Assembly (NCBI GenBank): GCA_011503125.2
Contig: WWBZ02000010.1
Coordinates: 620,001-684,000 of the forward strand
Direction of reading: 5' to 3'
Length of the DNA stretch: 64,000 bases
Source of the DNA: Botryosphaeria dothidea
Taxonomy: Eukaryota > Ascomycota > Dothideomycetes > Botryosphaeriales > Botryosphaeriaceae
Shown: positions 22,450-32,882 of the stretch, piece by piece
Position numbering within the stretch: position 1 is the stretch's first letter
How the letters are laid out: each line of letters starts with the position of its first letter
The notes under the pieces: generated by a model
Databases searched by the model: none
Told to the model about the DNA's origin: nothing
Seen by the model: the letters and a program-made list of their open reading frames with translations, nothing else
Made by a program: the position numbers and the translations under genes

Positions 22450-24330
22450 GTCTGATTACTGTCAAACTCCTTCTTAATCTTCTCGAGCAGCGCTTGCCTC
22501 TGCCGTCGCTTCTCTCTCTGGTAAGCGAGAGTAGCTGTCGCAGTATATTCTTCAGGGCTCGGTAGATAGCTTAGTCATACGAGCAGGGCATACAGGCACC
22601 CACCGGGTCGCAGCCCTCTCGTCCCTCATGCCTCACTGCGGTGCATGCAATTTAACCTCATTTTCATCCCCAGTGCAACAGTAGCGTTGTGCCTAGCGCT
22701 TCGAAGGCTCGAGAGTACTGCGAAGGAGGCTCTCGTGCACTTCGCCCTTGTCAAGTCCTGGATAATCTCCTCTCTTTCGCCATATAGCTGGACTACTCTT
22801 GGGTGCTTTTCGATGCCCGCTAATTGCTCGGAAGTGGGCTTCCGTGGCCGTCTTGGGTCTATTGAACACCGCATGCCGCATGCCGCCCGCATTACCGCTA
22901 ACTGCGATGCCATTCCTCGGTAGGCTGCCTGCGTGTTTGCGCTAATGTACCGCGGAAGATAATGTCGCTGGAAGATGTCAGGCTTTGAATGCTGCATGTC
23001 AGGAACTGACATACGTCCGGTTGCAGTACTTGTACGTTGGGTGTGCGATCACAGGGTGTGATCGTACATTGTGCCTTTTGGCTCACTCATGGCTGGTTGG
23101 AAACCCAACAACTTCCAGTTCGTGACACTGCATGATCAGGTTCCGCAAGGAGTCGCTAATCTCGTCTAATGCGGAGGTTCGTCAGCTTATAAATCTAATC
23201 TGCAAAAGAATATCATCTGATAGATTAGAAAGGAGTAAGCACCTACTGCAACTATCGAACGCCTTTCCAGCGGCGTATCGGAGAATGTACGGGTGGCAGA
23301 TCTTCTTTATTCCGGTTACTTCCCCGAGCTTCCTAAACCGTGGACGAACCGTGCTGTTAGGTAAAAGCCGCTTCGATATCCTAGTGCCGTACACCGTCTG
23401 GTAAGACTTGCGGAAGATAGGAGGTCGAGCACGTCCTCTTTCCATGGGATACGAGCCTCCATCAGTCCGTCGGCTACCCTTAATCTGAACAGCGCTTCAG
23501 GCCCGTCAAGATCTGGGGCTGCAAATGCTCCGTCGCCGAATGCTAAAGCTAGGAAGTACGCATGCGGAGAGAGCACCAGACACGGGTCGTGTCTGATTTC
23601 CGGAATGGGAAAGGTGTTGCTGGCCGATATACAAGTCATGGACTCCGAAATTCGTTAGAAAAGTGTTAAACTGTGGGGGCCTCAGGCCCTAAACTGTGTG
23701 AGGTCAGAAGAGAGAACTGAATTTCTGACTGTGTACTTCTGCCTGTCCTTCCTAGTGAAAGAAAATGAATGTCCTTAAATACATAGATCTGAACTAATAT
23801 AACCGAGGAAATGAGTGTATCCGAGGAAGTGATATCCGAGGGTATTGGGCATGAACAGTGGCAAATTGATGCCCTCCTCTTCTCCGGTGGAATCTTCGAG
23901 AGATTGTAGTGACTAATAAACTAAACGACAAGTGCTGCCTGAGAAATAGGGGGATTCTGGTTGACAAAAAGTTATCAACATACCTGTATTTCGCACCAAG
24001 ATACCCTTTAGTGTACTCATAAGTTAGTTCGATTAACACAATAGGTAGCTGGCCGCCTGCAGGGTCCCGGATAAGAGTGACCTGCACGTCGCGGTAGCGG
24101 AGCGCCAAGAGCGCTCCCGGCCTGCTCCCGGTGATTCCAGCTAATAGCATAATAAGCGAAAGCTGCGTGCGGTGCCTCTCGTGGTCGAAGGTCATCTCTG
24201 TTGAGACCCACAGCGTTCGTAAAACCTCGAAAAGATCTTCAGCGTACATTGGTACCTTCTCCCGCTTCTTAGTTTGTAGGCCGAAGTCTTTTACCAATCC
24301 CTGCAGGACCTTATAAGAGCTTAATCAGCA
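22450..24330 (-). pseudogene. DUF3435 tyrosine recombinase (captain/Crypton-like), 5'-truncated and broken
   Basis: Segments in family order: LVKDFGLQTKKREK and GITGSRPGALLALRYRDV (24297-23984), then NTFPIPEI..CLVLSPHAY and FRLRVADGL (23619 on), FRKSYQTVYGTRI, CHPYILRY, then FQRHYLPRYIS..TQAAYRGMAS (about 22990-22890) and a basic C-terminal tail (YQREKRRQRQALLEKIKKEF, about 22540-22450). The Arg of GSRPG, His-x-x-x-Arg of HPYILR and the Tyr of RHYL are the expected tyrosine recombinase catalytic residues. DUF3435 is the domain of the captain recombinases of giant fungal Starship elements. Breaks: missing N-terminus, a frameshift after WKEDVLDL, and stops between the HPYILR and RHYL segments. 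An intron at 23620-23983 contains a solo LTR. Confidence 0.8.
23664..23966 (+). mobile_element. Solo LTR A, TSD AAAAG, inside a DUF3435 intron
   Basis: Begins TGTTAAACTG, ends GGTTGACA, 303 bp, flanked by AAAAG at 23659-23663 and 23967-23971. It shares GTGAGGTCAGAA, CTGCCTGTC and the TTAAATACAT block with three other solo LTRs in the window. Removing the LTR and one TSD leaves a 56-bp intron (donor GTATGT, acceptor GGCCAG), a normal fungal size. Confidence 0.85.
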
Positions 24331-24655
24331 TTTTGCAGTCTACGTTCTAGAAAATTAATGTGAGGCAGCAAAGTCCGAACTGTTGGTATTGCTTTCAACT
24401 AAAAATCAAAGTACAAAGAGAAAAGGAAAAGAGAGAAAGGATGGCTTCGATTAACAATTTATCCCAGTCTCTGTGTGTGTAACCATCGCGGCTGGGTGGG
24501 GGTGGTGGTGCGTGCTCACGTCTACCCGTCTATCCGGCCCATGCCTGTCCGTCGCCGGGTCGTTACCCGGCGGCGCTGGGGCTCGCCTAAGGGGCCTGAC
24601 ATTAAAGGGCTTACGCTATGCATTTGCCGAATAGTAAGCATATCGAGCTTACAGC
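24331..24655. other. Noncoding, nothing recognised
   Basis: Between the DUF3435 relic and the fold-back element. The truncated 5' end of the recombinase gene gives way to unrelated low-complexity DNA. No open frame of note. Confidence 0.4.
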
Positions 24656-24918
24656 CAACCTGTCACGACCAGCATCGATGCACGATCAAGATGGGTGCCA
24701 AACTGATAAAGTTCCTAAGCTAAAGAAGAAGAAGAAGAAAAGGAGGAGGAGCGGAGGCAGGAGAAGCTAATATACATGTGGGGGGCGCTAAGCGAGGAGG
24801 TGAATGGCCAGGCAGCAACGGAGTGAGTGAACGAGTGGACGTCAGTTAGTGACAGCTTGTTAGTTTGGAACCCATCTTGATCATGCATCGATGCTGGTCG
24901 TTACAAGATCCTGGTTGG
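24656..24918. repeat. Fold-back: long imperfect inverted repeat
   Basis: Arms 24656-24705 and 24862-24918 are inverted copies sharing ACCCATCTTGATC and GCATCGATGCTGGTCG with about four differences. The roughly 155-bp centre carries GAA/GGA-rich sequence and no open frame. It could be a MITE-like element or a transcribed hairpin; no clear target duplication was seen. Confidence 0.65.
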
Positions 24919-24932
24919 ACATTTCGGCTTTC

Positions 24933-25166
24933 TGTCAAGTTTCGGGTGGACCTCTTGGTCCGTTCATGATGAGGTCGGAAGGAAGAGTCGAATTTCTACC
25001 TGTGTGTTTCCGCCTGTCTCCTTAGAGAGAGGCTTAAATACATGAAGGAAAGTTTGCGAATAGGTAATGCTACGTCACATAACCGAACTTGATCCATCCA
25101 ACTTTGGTCCATATTCGTCTTTAGACCACGAAGGAAAAAATTTGCCTAATGGAATTCTGGTTGACA
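24933..25166 (+). mobile_element. Solo LTR B, TSD CTTTC
   Basis: Begins TGTCAAGTTTCGGG, ends GGTTGACA, 234 bp, flanked by CTTTC at 24928-24932 and 25167-25171. It shares the end and the CCGCCTGTCTCC and GGCTTAAATACATGAA blocks with solo LTR A. It lies 60 bp past the stop codon of the BTB gene. Confidence 0.85.
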
Positions 25167-25225
25167 CTTTCAAAACAATTTCCAGTTACATCATCTGAAG
25201 CGAGAAAAGAGATACATAATAAATT

Positions 25226-26119
25226 TCAATTCAGAAGGTCTGCGACTTTACTGCAAACGTCTGGTGGAAACAACCCCCCTTCTGCAAGCAGATCCTTGAA
25301 ATGACGCGAGGCCATGAGAACTTTAAAGTTATTGGTGGCGTAATCCGATATGGTATCGTGCAGTGGTGATGGATGAGTGTTTCCATCTTCGTGGTTGTAC
25401 ACCAGCCGCACGATGTGACAGATGTCTGTAGCACGTTCAGGATAACACTGAAAGAGGTTCAGCGCCTCTGAAAGCTTCTGCGTGGCTAGCTCTTTCAGCC
25501 CTGCAACTAGGTAGAGCTTGGCGAAGTGGTATACAGAGATGTGGCTGGCGAATGTCTGAGTGTAGCTCATGTCCGGCGAGTGGTTCAGGCCGGGCGCTGG
25601 ATCGACTGGAAAGGGCAGCGGCGGTGGCGGTGCCGTTCTTGTTCTCTTCTTTCTCTGAGTTCGAGGTACCCAGCCCCAGTCATATCCAGCAATACTCTCA
25701 GGCTCCTCAGCGGGAGGAGCCTCTTCAGGAGGTGCCTCTGCTGAGGGTTCCTCCGCGGGAAACATCTCGACAGCAGCATCCTCGGCTGGGGGTACCTCCG
25801 CAGGCGGGAGCGGCACCTCAACTGGCGCGGCAGCGCTGTAGTCGCCTGAATGAACAAATTCGGCGAATCGGCAGAATGTGTCGGGATCCACGTCCTTTAG
25901 GAATGCTCGTCCTTCGTGAGACTCCTTCATTCCGTTCGTCATCATGCTGCCGAGTGGTTCTGAATAGCGAGAGACAAGGTTCTTGTACAAAATGAAGTGA
26001 ACCTCGTCGGGCCCGATATAGAAGTTGAATGTTCCGCCGCGGAAGGTTCTTGCGCATGATGTTAGATATGGACTAGCGAAATTATTCGGTTGACTATACT
26101 CTGAGTTAATAGCGGACAT
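25226..26119 (-). CDS. BTB/POZ domain protein, intact
   Basis: A 297-residue open frame from ATG 26119. Residues about 25-95 fit a BTB/POZ fold (FNFYIGPDEVHFILYKNLVSR.. FLKDVDPDTFCRFAEFVHSGDY), a dimerisation and Cul3-adaptor domain. A Pro/Glu/Ala linker with repeated PPAE/PAEE units follows (about 100-145), then a basic patch (RTQRKKRTRT), then an AKLYLVAGLKELATQKLSEAL helix usual after fungal BTB domains. No stop or frameshift, single exon. Likely a protein-protein adaptor, substrate unknown. Confidence 0.8.
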   Translation of the reverse strand: MSAINSEYSQPNNFASPYLTSCARTFRGGTFNFYIGPDEVHFILYKNLVSRYSEPLGSMMTNGMKESHEGRAFLKDVDPDTFCRFAEFVHSGDYSAAAPVEVPLPPAEVPPAEDAAVEMFPAEEPSAEAPPEEAPPAEEPESIAGYDWGWVPRTQRKKRTRTAPPPPLPFPVDPAPGLNHSPDMSYTQTFASHISVYHFAKLYLVAGLKELATQKLSEALNLFQCYPERATDICHIVRLVYNHEDGNTHPSPLHDTISDYATNNFKVLMASRHFKDLLAEGGLFPPDVCSKVADLLN

Positions 26120-26689
26120 ATTGGATGCTGATATAAGATCGTAGCAGGCGCAGCCTTGATCTTAGGAAAGCTTCAGATCCTCAGGTCAGCTTTGCGAGGC
26201 ACGCTGGATAATGAGATTTTGGAATGGAATAAGAGCTGCATGGAGGGATAGCTGCCTCATATGTTGAGATGACTGAAGGCCATCGGTCGATTGACTGCAG
26301 GTGTCCAATAGATTAGGCAATGATCTCCCAATAGCCGCGGGCCACGGAGATTCACGTTGCGTTCCTCACATCGAACCTCAATGTGACTTTCCACATAACC
26401 TCCTGATCTCGGCTGCACGGCGACTAAGGAGTGCTGTGCAAGCGTCAGTGTAAGGAAATGCGGCATCCTTCTCACTTATTCAGCTAAGACCGTATATCCG
26501 AAGATTCACGTTGCTTTTTCTTCACTTTGCTTTTTCCGTCCTTTTCCTACCTTCGTAAATCCGACCACACACGCATATATATATGTAGAGGTAGATAGAT
26601 CAATGGAGGAGAACAGAGGGTCCTTCATCTGCGATCAGCTCCCTATGCACGCAAGGATATGCTGCGCACCAGCACGAGTTCCCAGAAAC
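26120..26689. other. Intergenic, nothing recognised
   Basis: Upstream region of the BTB gene on the minus strand. A short alternating TA run occurs near 26575-26585. No gene seen. Confidence 0.5.
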
Positions 26690-26905
26690 TCAACAGTCAG
26701 TCATATAGTTTAAATGCACGCCGCCTGCGTCGCTCGACACGGATTCGTGGCCGCCGCCTTCGCGGGGCGTGGCCGTGTTTTCGTGGGCGGGGTGCGAGGG
26801 CGGCGGCTCGGCGGGCTCGTCGCGGTCCGAGTCCCAGTTGCTGTCGAACTCGGACGCCAGCGATTCTTTGAGTTCTTTAGAGAGCTTGATCGAGTAGCCG
26901 GCCAT
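26690..26905 (-). CDS. Small hypothetical protein, 71 residues
   Basis: From ATG 26905. MAGYSIKLSKELKESL suggests an N-terminal helix, followed by an acidic Asp/Glu/Ser stretch and a Pro/His-rich tail. Composition is protein-like but no family is known to me. It may be only the first part of a lost gene, since it lies just beyond the point where the upstream DUF7924 relic is cut. Confidence 0.35.
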   Translation of the reverse strand: MAGYSIKLSKELKESLASEFDSNWDSDRDEPAEPPPSHPAHENTATPREGGGHESVSSDAGGVHLNYMTDC

Positions 26906-27085
26906 GGCCGTAGAGCTAGGTTGCTGTTGTCTGGCTGGTTCGCGCTTTACGTGTGGTCGTGTGCTTTGGCAGAACGCATGAACGCGGGGGTGCAGGTGGG
27001 TGGGTGTTGGAAGGATCACGAGCTGAGGGCAGGGCTGGCCTTATTTGTTCACGCAGCGCGATGCAGCACGAAGCGAAGCGAACGA

Positions 27086-28024
27086 TCAGGCGGTCTCTAC
27101 CAGAACTTCAAGGTGCCGCGAGCCGCGTATCGCAAGGATCTCCGCCGAAGGGACGATCAACGACGTGATGTCTCGCATGAGTCGAGTTTCGTTTCTTTTC
27201 CGAATCATCTTACAGGTTCTCTCGTAGAGATCATCGCTAAACAAGGAATCATCGGGCACATTCTGTTCAGTGTTGAAAACTTTTCGGCAGAGCTTTTTAG
27301 TTTCGTCGCTAATGCCCAGTTCATACTCATCAAAGAAGCTGTTCTTCGCCTCGAGAAGGGTTTCATATCTCGCGTCTCTGTATTGGGCGCTCTTTGCTTC
27401 CCTCGGCTTCTGATCGGATGGTGTCGGGGTGGTGCCGCTCGAGCTGATTGACGCCGCAGATGACTTCCGACGGAGAGACGAAGTGGATTTCTTCCTCGCA
27501 AGTAGGTGACTCATATCGCCTTCTGACTCAAAGTATTTCCGTGGCCAATGCCGGTGTTTGCGCCAGTGGTCAACAGGGTCGTTGCTGTCCACGCCATCGC
27601 TCGCCGTGTCCTTGTGTGTCCTCCGCTGCGGTTGAAGACGGTCGCTGTCGCTTCTGTACGGGTTGATCTGACGTATCCGTCTCACGAGAACGTTTGCGCT
27701 TCTGGCCTGCGGGCTGTGTGATCGTGTAAGGTTGCAACTATGGTCCCATAAGCTTAATGCGCGATATGGCAAGGAGGTAAGACTTACCTGGACGTCTGCA
27801 CCATTATTATCCTGCGCAATGAGAAAAACTTGGGCTGACTGAGGCGTATGACGCTGCTGAAGACGTGCGCTTCTTCGGATAGGCGTCGCTTTCCTGATTC
27901 CTTGAGGTCGCTCTACTGTTAAATGATTAGCCAGCGAAGAGGACGGCTTGCACCGCAACATACCGCGTGCCAGCGACGTCGAACGGCAGCGTCGAGCAGC
28001 AGTAGATCGGTAGGCGCGGGCCAT
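27086..28024 (-). pseudogene. DUF7924-family gene, N-terminal half only, frameshifted
   Basis: Carries the hallmark order of this fungal family: NDPVDHWRKHRHWPRKYFE, LLARKKSTSSLRRK, a Ser/Thr/Pro linker, then YRDARYETLLEAKNSFFDE, CRKVFNTEQNVPDDSLF and LIVPSAEILAIRGSRHLEVL. The homology stops at LVETA near 27090, where the family normally continues for about 200 more residues. An upstream intron (donor GTAAGTCTT near 27785) leads to QPAGQKRKRSRE in one frame, while NDPVDHW is in another, so a frameshift lies near 27610. Truncated and frameshifted, thus a relic. The family is common beside transposons and on accessory chromosomes; its function is unknown. Confidence 0.7.
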
Positions 28025-28636
28025 GGTGATAGCAGGTCGGGCGGTGTTGTTCTTATGTGGTGTTGCTGAAGCGCCATGGTGGAGATGCGACCGCTCGGAC
28101 CCGGCTTGGCAAAATTAGACTGACGTAGCCGACCACCCAGATCGCACGGACTCCAATGGGTCACCCAAGCCAGGCGCTTATGCATGACGGCTCGAGGTTG
28201 TGGGCCAGCCGTCCCTCACCTGGCTTAAGCTTCAACAGGTTTAGCGGGAGCGGAAGGTAGGCCGCACGCCGTGCAACTAGCCCGCTGCCTTCGGTCGCTG
28301 GAGCGGACCGTGAATTCATCGTGAACAGAGCGTGGGCGCTTAGTATTGGTATGTTTACTACTTATTCGACGTGTAGAAGAGGAGACAATGACAACAATCC
28401 TCCTAACAAAAGTCAGCCATAATCTTATTCCTTCAAAACTGTGCTGTCCCGCTCAGGTCACGTGTGGTTCATTGCCCCGCCAAATTGGCCCGCGCGCTCG
28501 AGAGCCAGTGATCACCTACAACGTTTCTGAACGTCGAGCCTCACCAGTCAGCATAGCGACAGCTTCTTGTTTCGTCCTTCCTAGCTGGTCGGCAGCATCC
28601 TTCGGAGGATGATATTGTAGCCACGTATATCGAGAC
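28025..28636. other. Intergenic, nothing recognised
   Basis: Short open frames only. The region separates the minus-strand DUF7924 relic from a plus-strand hypothetical gene and could hold both promoters. Confidence 0.45.
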
Positions 28637-29302
28637 ATGGAGGCGAACCGGAATCAAGTTCATCTGCCAGATGAAGCCGTTACACCGCCGTCAACACTTC
28701 TGGTGAGAGCCTCACTGTTCTCTGTCGAGAACCCACCTTGCTTATCAGTGAGTACAGAGTCCTTACTAGAAAACGATCCCACCATCGATCACCTTGTCTC
28801 TCGAACTATCGTACCCCAACAGCCTCGCCGTTCTTCGACGTTTTGTCCATCAACACGCTGTCGTAGCAAAGTTGGTCGCGGTTCCTATCAAGTTTACACT
28901 CATCCTTTCTCGACATGGTACATACCATCAAGGCACCCAAGTCTTCCACGGACGAGGAGCTCAGGACAGTATGCAAGACACAGGCACGTTTCCAGCTGCA
29001 TTGTAACCCAAGCGTCACTGACCATATAATAGCTGCATTTTGACTGCGAAATCAAGCCTGGCCCTCAGACGGAAACCAGAGCCTCGCCGCCTAAACATAC
29101 TATCGCCGTCATCGTGGACATCTCTCCCGCGGGTGGCGCTTTGAAAATACACGTGGCATCGGATAACAACTGGGGAAATGTGTACGTGGGCATGGTTGGC
29201 ATGGATGAAGGCGTCGAGAGCCTTTTCATAGTGCCTTGGGAGGAAGAATGGTACTATCGCTCCATTGGTTCTGTTACGCTGAAGTATGCCGTAAAGAAAT
29301 GA
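28637..29302 (+). CDS. Hypothetical gene, exon structure uncertain
   Basis: ATG 28637 opens a frame (MEANRNQVHLPDEAV) of 130 codons. The last convincing exon starts after a TATAATAG acceptor near 29032 and runs LHFDCEIKPGPQ.. to YAVKK and a stop at 29302. It contains IAVIVDISPAGGALKIHVA and an EEEWYYRS segment. The frame in between is ambiguous: an alternative frame from 28794 reads as well as the first. I do not recognise the protein. It could be intact with introns or have one frameshift. Confidence 0.35.
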
Positions 29303-29858
29303 ATTACCACCAACGCCCCTTTGCAACATTCACATTACCTGCTGACGTTGAGCGCTGAAATAATCGCACATTTCCGTCGAGAGTGTTATAGTAATGAACG
29401 GCTTTGATTGTCCGTATGGCTCTGTCAGCCACACTTGGCTCTCAACTTGCCCAGACTCGATAATGGTGCGGGCATCGTGAAGCGATAACTCGAAGACGCG
29501 CCCGGATAGAGTGCCTTGTAAGATCGCAGTTAGCGACGGACAGAGATGGGTAGCATGTGTGATAGAGAGCGCTGGCCGTACTCGGTTCGTGCGTGTGAAG
29601 TCCCTTTTCCTGCTCTACCCGAGTTTTGCGTTTGTTCGACTTCTCAATCTTGGAGTCCACATTTGCGGATTGAGAGCTCGACTCTGGTATAACTGGCTTA
29701 TGCTCTTGCGCAGGTTGGTCGTGGCTATCGTTATGTGCTCGAGTGGGCGAAAGTGGCCCGTTTGGTCGATTTTCGGAACCGACTGTACCAGGATTGCTGG
29801 CATCAGGACTCAGTGCGGCACCTATGTCATAAGGCTTTTAGACTCCATTGAACTCCAC
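29303..29858. other. Intergenic, nothing recognised
   Basis: Lies between the convergent hypothetical genes. Open frames are short and overlapping on both strands. Confidence 0.4.
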
Positions 29859-30608
29859 TTAGTGGGGTTTCCAACCTTTAGCAGCCTCATTGTCTAATGT
29901 GATGGCGCTTTCCCGCGAGCAGTCATCACCTATTAAGAATGAGTATCCAATTATATAGGACGGAACAACTATCCTACCTGGTGCATGTTTCGTAGTTCTT
30001 ATACGTGTACTTCGCCCTTCCTGTGCAGGCGAGGTATTTCCTACCTCTATATCCGCGTTATAAGGTCGTACATCAATGTTCGAAGGCGGAGGTAAGTCTT
30101 GCACTTCGGAGGATTAGCGATAGAGCCAATAGTAGGTAAAAAGAGATTGCATACCGCTGACAGGTCTGATCTCTGAAAATTTGCGTTTTCGCGAAGATGA
30201 AACTAATGCACCGATCGCGTAGGTCTCGCAAAGTTCTGTAGCAGCTAGTATCAATGCTCGCGGTCGCGAAATAGATTTCCACCAATTTCGGAGCAATGGG
30301 ACGAAAGTTCTGGGCGTCGCCTTGCCGTAAGTCGTAATTGGTACTGCTAAGGTGCATAGGACGAAGGCTTCGGACCCTACTCCTACAAAAATATCCGTTA
30401 AAAGATCGCGGGCTCGTAACCTTTTATAGCGGCGCTGTCTTGATCGCTCTGCAAGTGATGTGTTATCTTCTTGTAGTACGCTGACATGCGAATTGAACGC
30501 GTCAATCTGGTAAGATAGTAATAGAGAATGATCATCACCGAACGTAGCTACCTCTTGTTCGAGTAGCTGAATAATAGATAAATTTAAGGACTTAGAGCTT
30601 GCAGTCAT
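29859..30608 (-). CDS. Hypothetical protein, two exons, 230 residues
   Basis: Exon 1 is 30608-30155 and exon 2 is 30097-29859. The 57-bp intron has donor GTATGC, a GCTAAT branch-like site and acceptor TGCAAG, and the phases match (1 plus 2). The product begins MTASSKSLNLSIIQLLEQEV, has a basic segment (RSRQRRYKRLRARD), a hydrophobic helix (GSEAFVLCTLAVPITTY), and a Ser/Arg-rich region followed by KHAPGRIVVPSYIIG. No family recognised. Open in both exons without RIP-type stops. Confidence 0.5.
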
Positions 30609-31912
30609 AGAGGGCTCGGATTTGAACAATGGTTAGGAGGCGGCAGGATCGGAAGGATGGGGCGGTTGAAGTCGTCAGAAGAGGGCGCCCGGTGATGTGC
30701 GACCGGATTAGGTCGGACCGGACAGGATCGGACAAAACCAGACAAGACCGGACCAAACCGGAGCGGACAGGATCAGACAAAATCAGGCAACATCGGACTA
30801 GACAGGACCAAACGTGATTGCACAGCACAAGTATATGCCCCTGCATCTCACGCACCGACTAATTCTGCAGGTCCCTGCCATGGCTTGCGTTAGCTCCCCT
30901 GATCCGCTAGCGAACATCACATGTATTCTCGCCAATTTTGCGCCTGCGAGCTATTTTAGAAAGTCGATGCGGACGACGAACTTGTCTACTTCTGCCTTGT
31001 AAGCTGGGGCGGTCTTTGTTGATGACATAATGGCTCCATCACCGATGTTGAAGTTCGGGTGGAGGGGAATGGTGGAGTATCGATTACATTGGGCTGTAGT
31101 CCCTATGGTTGCACAATATTTCATCGACTAAGGAGGAAGACTTATGCAAGGCAGCTCCTAGAGATGTTTCACTGGCATCTGATTGCATAACAAGAGTGGA
31201 GAATGATATGCTTGGACAGCCTTCCGCCTCGCAGGTATCGTGAAAGTCTGAAATAGCGAAGCTAGCTAGCTGGCGATAGCCCCCGTCCAATTACACAAGG
31301 CGAAGAGGCTCTCAGTTGAACGAATGGCAGCATGTTACTTCGCAATCAAATATGATTCACCCGTGCCGCATGCCCACCGTGACCTGGCCCCACGCGAAAC
31401 GTAGCTCTATCCCGTTTCCAAGCTCTTCTCCGCTCATAATTCTCTCCAGTCATCTTTGTTCGTCAGAGTCTTTCCGATCTAAAAATCATTGGGTATGGTT
31501 GTCTCCTCTGCGACGTCAACTGTGATCAATTTGTGGTCCATCCTGAGACGCCCAGCAGCATGCAGCAGAGGCTGTCGTCGACAGGGGCAGTTCGCCTGAG
31601 GGCGTCTTCCAGACCGATGGATTCTCCCTTGGTGAATGTTTATTAGGGCATGGGCTCCTTAGCATTAGATTCATTGGCTCTAGAGGCACCGCAGTGTATA
31701 GCGCGGGAGGGGGCGCGAATCACCAGCAGCAGGCAGCAGCTGCTTGATCAAGGCCTGCCACCTGAAAGATAGCGTCTGGGAATGTTGCACCAATGGGAGC
31801 GTCTAACGTCACCGCGGTATAAAGCAAGGTATAGTATTTCTTTCAACAGCAAATCTAGTACTACGTATTATCGACCAGACATCCATCGTCGCGAACGGAA
31901 AGAAAAAGTAAG
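30609..31912. other. Noncoding with one degenerate minisatellite
   Basis: Apart from the repeat at 30690-30815 there is no supported gene. A TATAAA at about 31817 lies about 95 bp before the ATG of the next pseudogene and may be its old promoter. Confidence 0.45.
30690..30815. repeat. Degenerate purine-rich minisatellite
   Basis: About a dozen units of 5-11 bases built on GGACAGGATC and GGACMAAA. It gives a spurious Arg/Asp/Thr-rich frame on the plus strand and its mirror on the minus strand. Confidence 0.75.
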
Positions 31913-32713
31913 ATGTCCACCCAGACTCCGGATGACTTAAGTCTATAGAATTTGGATGCACAGAGCGAGGATGGTGAGCTTCATGAAACTTCTATTAACG
32001 GATCGCATAAGGTAAGGTAAAGCCAAGGAAACAACTGCTACACGACTAATTTATTATCTCAGGAGCAGACCGCTTAGGAAACGTTTCAATACTACGTCTT
32101 CCCCTTACAGAGAAAAGCCAGCGGCACGAACTTCCAACAAGCCACGAGCTTGCCAGCCCCGCATATCATAGACACGAGTGATCTGTTCAAGGTCCGACCT
32201 GGCCAAATTTCCCACCTGCCGGTACCTGGAATGACGCTTATTATGACCGACGGCCATTCAGATCCACAAATAGGCCCTTCCGAGAAGTTGTTTACTACTA
32301 AGGATAATAAGCGGTGGTTCTTCGATAATAGTGCTTGTCCGGTTGCGTTTGCTGCCCACGGCCTCTCTGTGATCGTACATCGGCTACACTAGCTGACTAA
32401 CAACACTATCCCAGAAGTTTATGAGGCATTTGGGCCAGTAGAAATTTGCACGATCAACCAGGCAACAGTAAAAGATTGCTACGGAAATCTCGGATCCGCC
32501 TATAGACTCATCAAGGTAAGAAACGAGGATCATATTGCGGCCCAGATGTTCACAGATACGTGCCGCGGAGTCTTAAGTATCTCGACCATGTTGTGGGTTC
32601 GGCCACGTTATTGCTATAACCCAAGGGTGGAAGATGGCATTGCAGGCATCTGCCGGAAGAGAAACTTGTTTTACTACGTCGACAATAGCGATGATAAGAT
32701 CGTCATGTTTTGA
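31913..32713 (+). pseudogene. Unrecognised gene inactivated by RIP-type stops
   Basis: ATG 31913 opens MSTQTPDDLSL, followed by TAG at 31946-31948. An intron at 32012-32062 (GTAAGG..CTCAG) joins to EQTA, then TAG at 32075-32077, then a long clean stretch (QQATSLPAPHIIDTSDLF, VPGMTLIMTDGHSDP, NKRWFFDNSACPVAF). A stop at 32390 is followed by more protein-like sequence (VEICTINQATVKDCYGNL) up to TGA at 32711-32713. Both early stops are one transition from Gln or Trp. An LTR begins four bases after the last stop. No family recognised. Confidence 0.55.
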
Positions 32714-32716
32714 ATT

Positions 32717-32882
32717 TAATGGAAAATGAGCTCAATTACCTCCTTTATCTGTTATTGGATAGCATATTAGCTTAGTCATTCATTCTGAGACGTCTTGGGG
32801 AGCAACACCACGAGCGCCTCAGCAACCAAGCAATCAAGTCATTCATTCATCGATTCCGACCGATCAAGCGCGAATTCCATCA
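32717..32882 (+). mobile_element. Isolated copia LTR, same family as 61072-61236
   Basis: 166 bp, nearly collinear with the LTR at 61072-61236 (shared GGAAAATGAGCTCAAT, TTGGATAGYATATTAGC, ACACCACGAGCGCC). It ends TTCCATCA, mirroring TGATGGAA, while its own first bases are TAATGGAA (G to A). No matching flanking target duplication was seen and no internal region follows. Confidence 0.75.
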
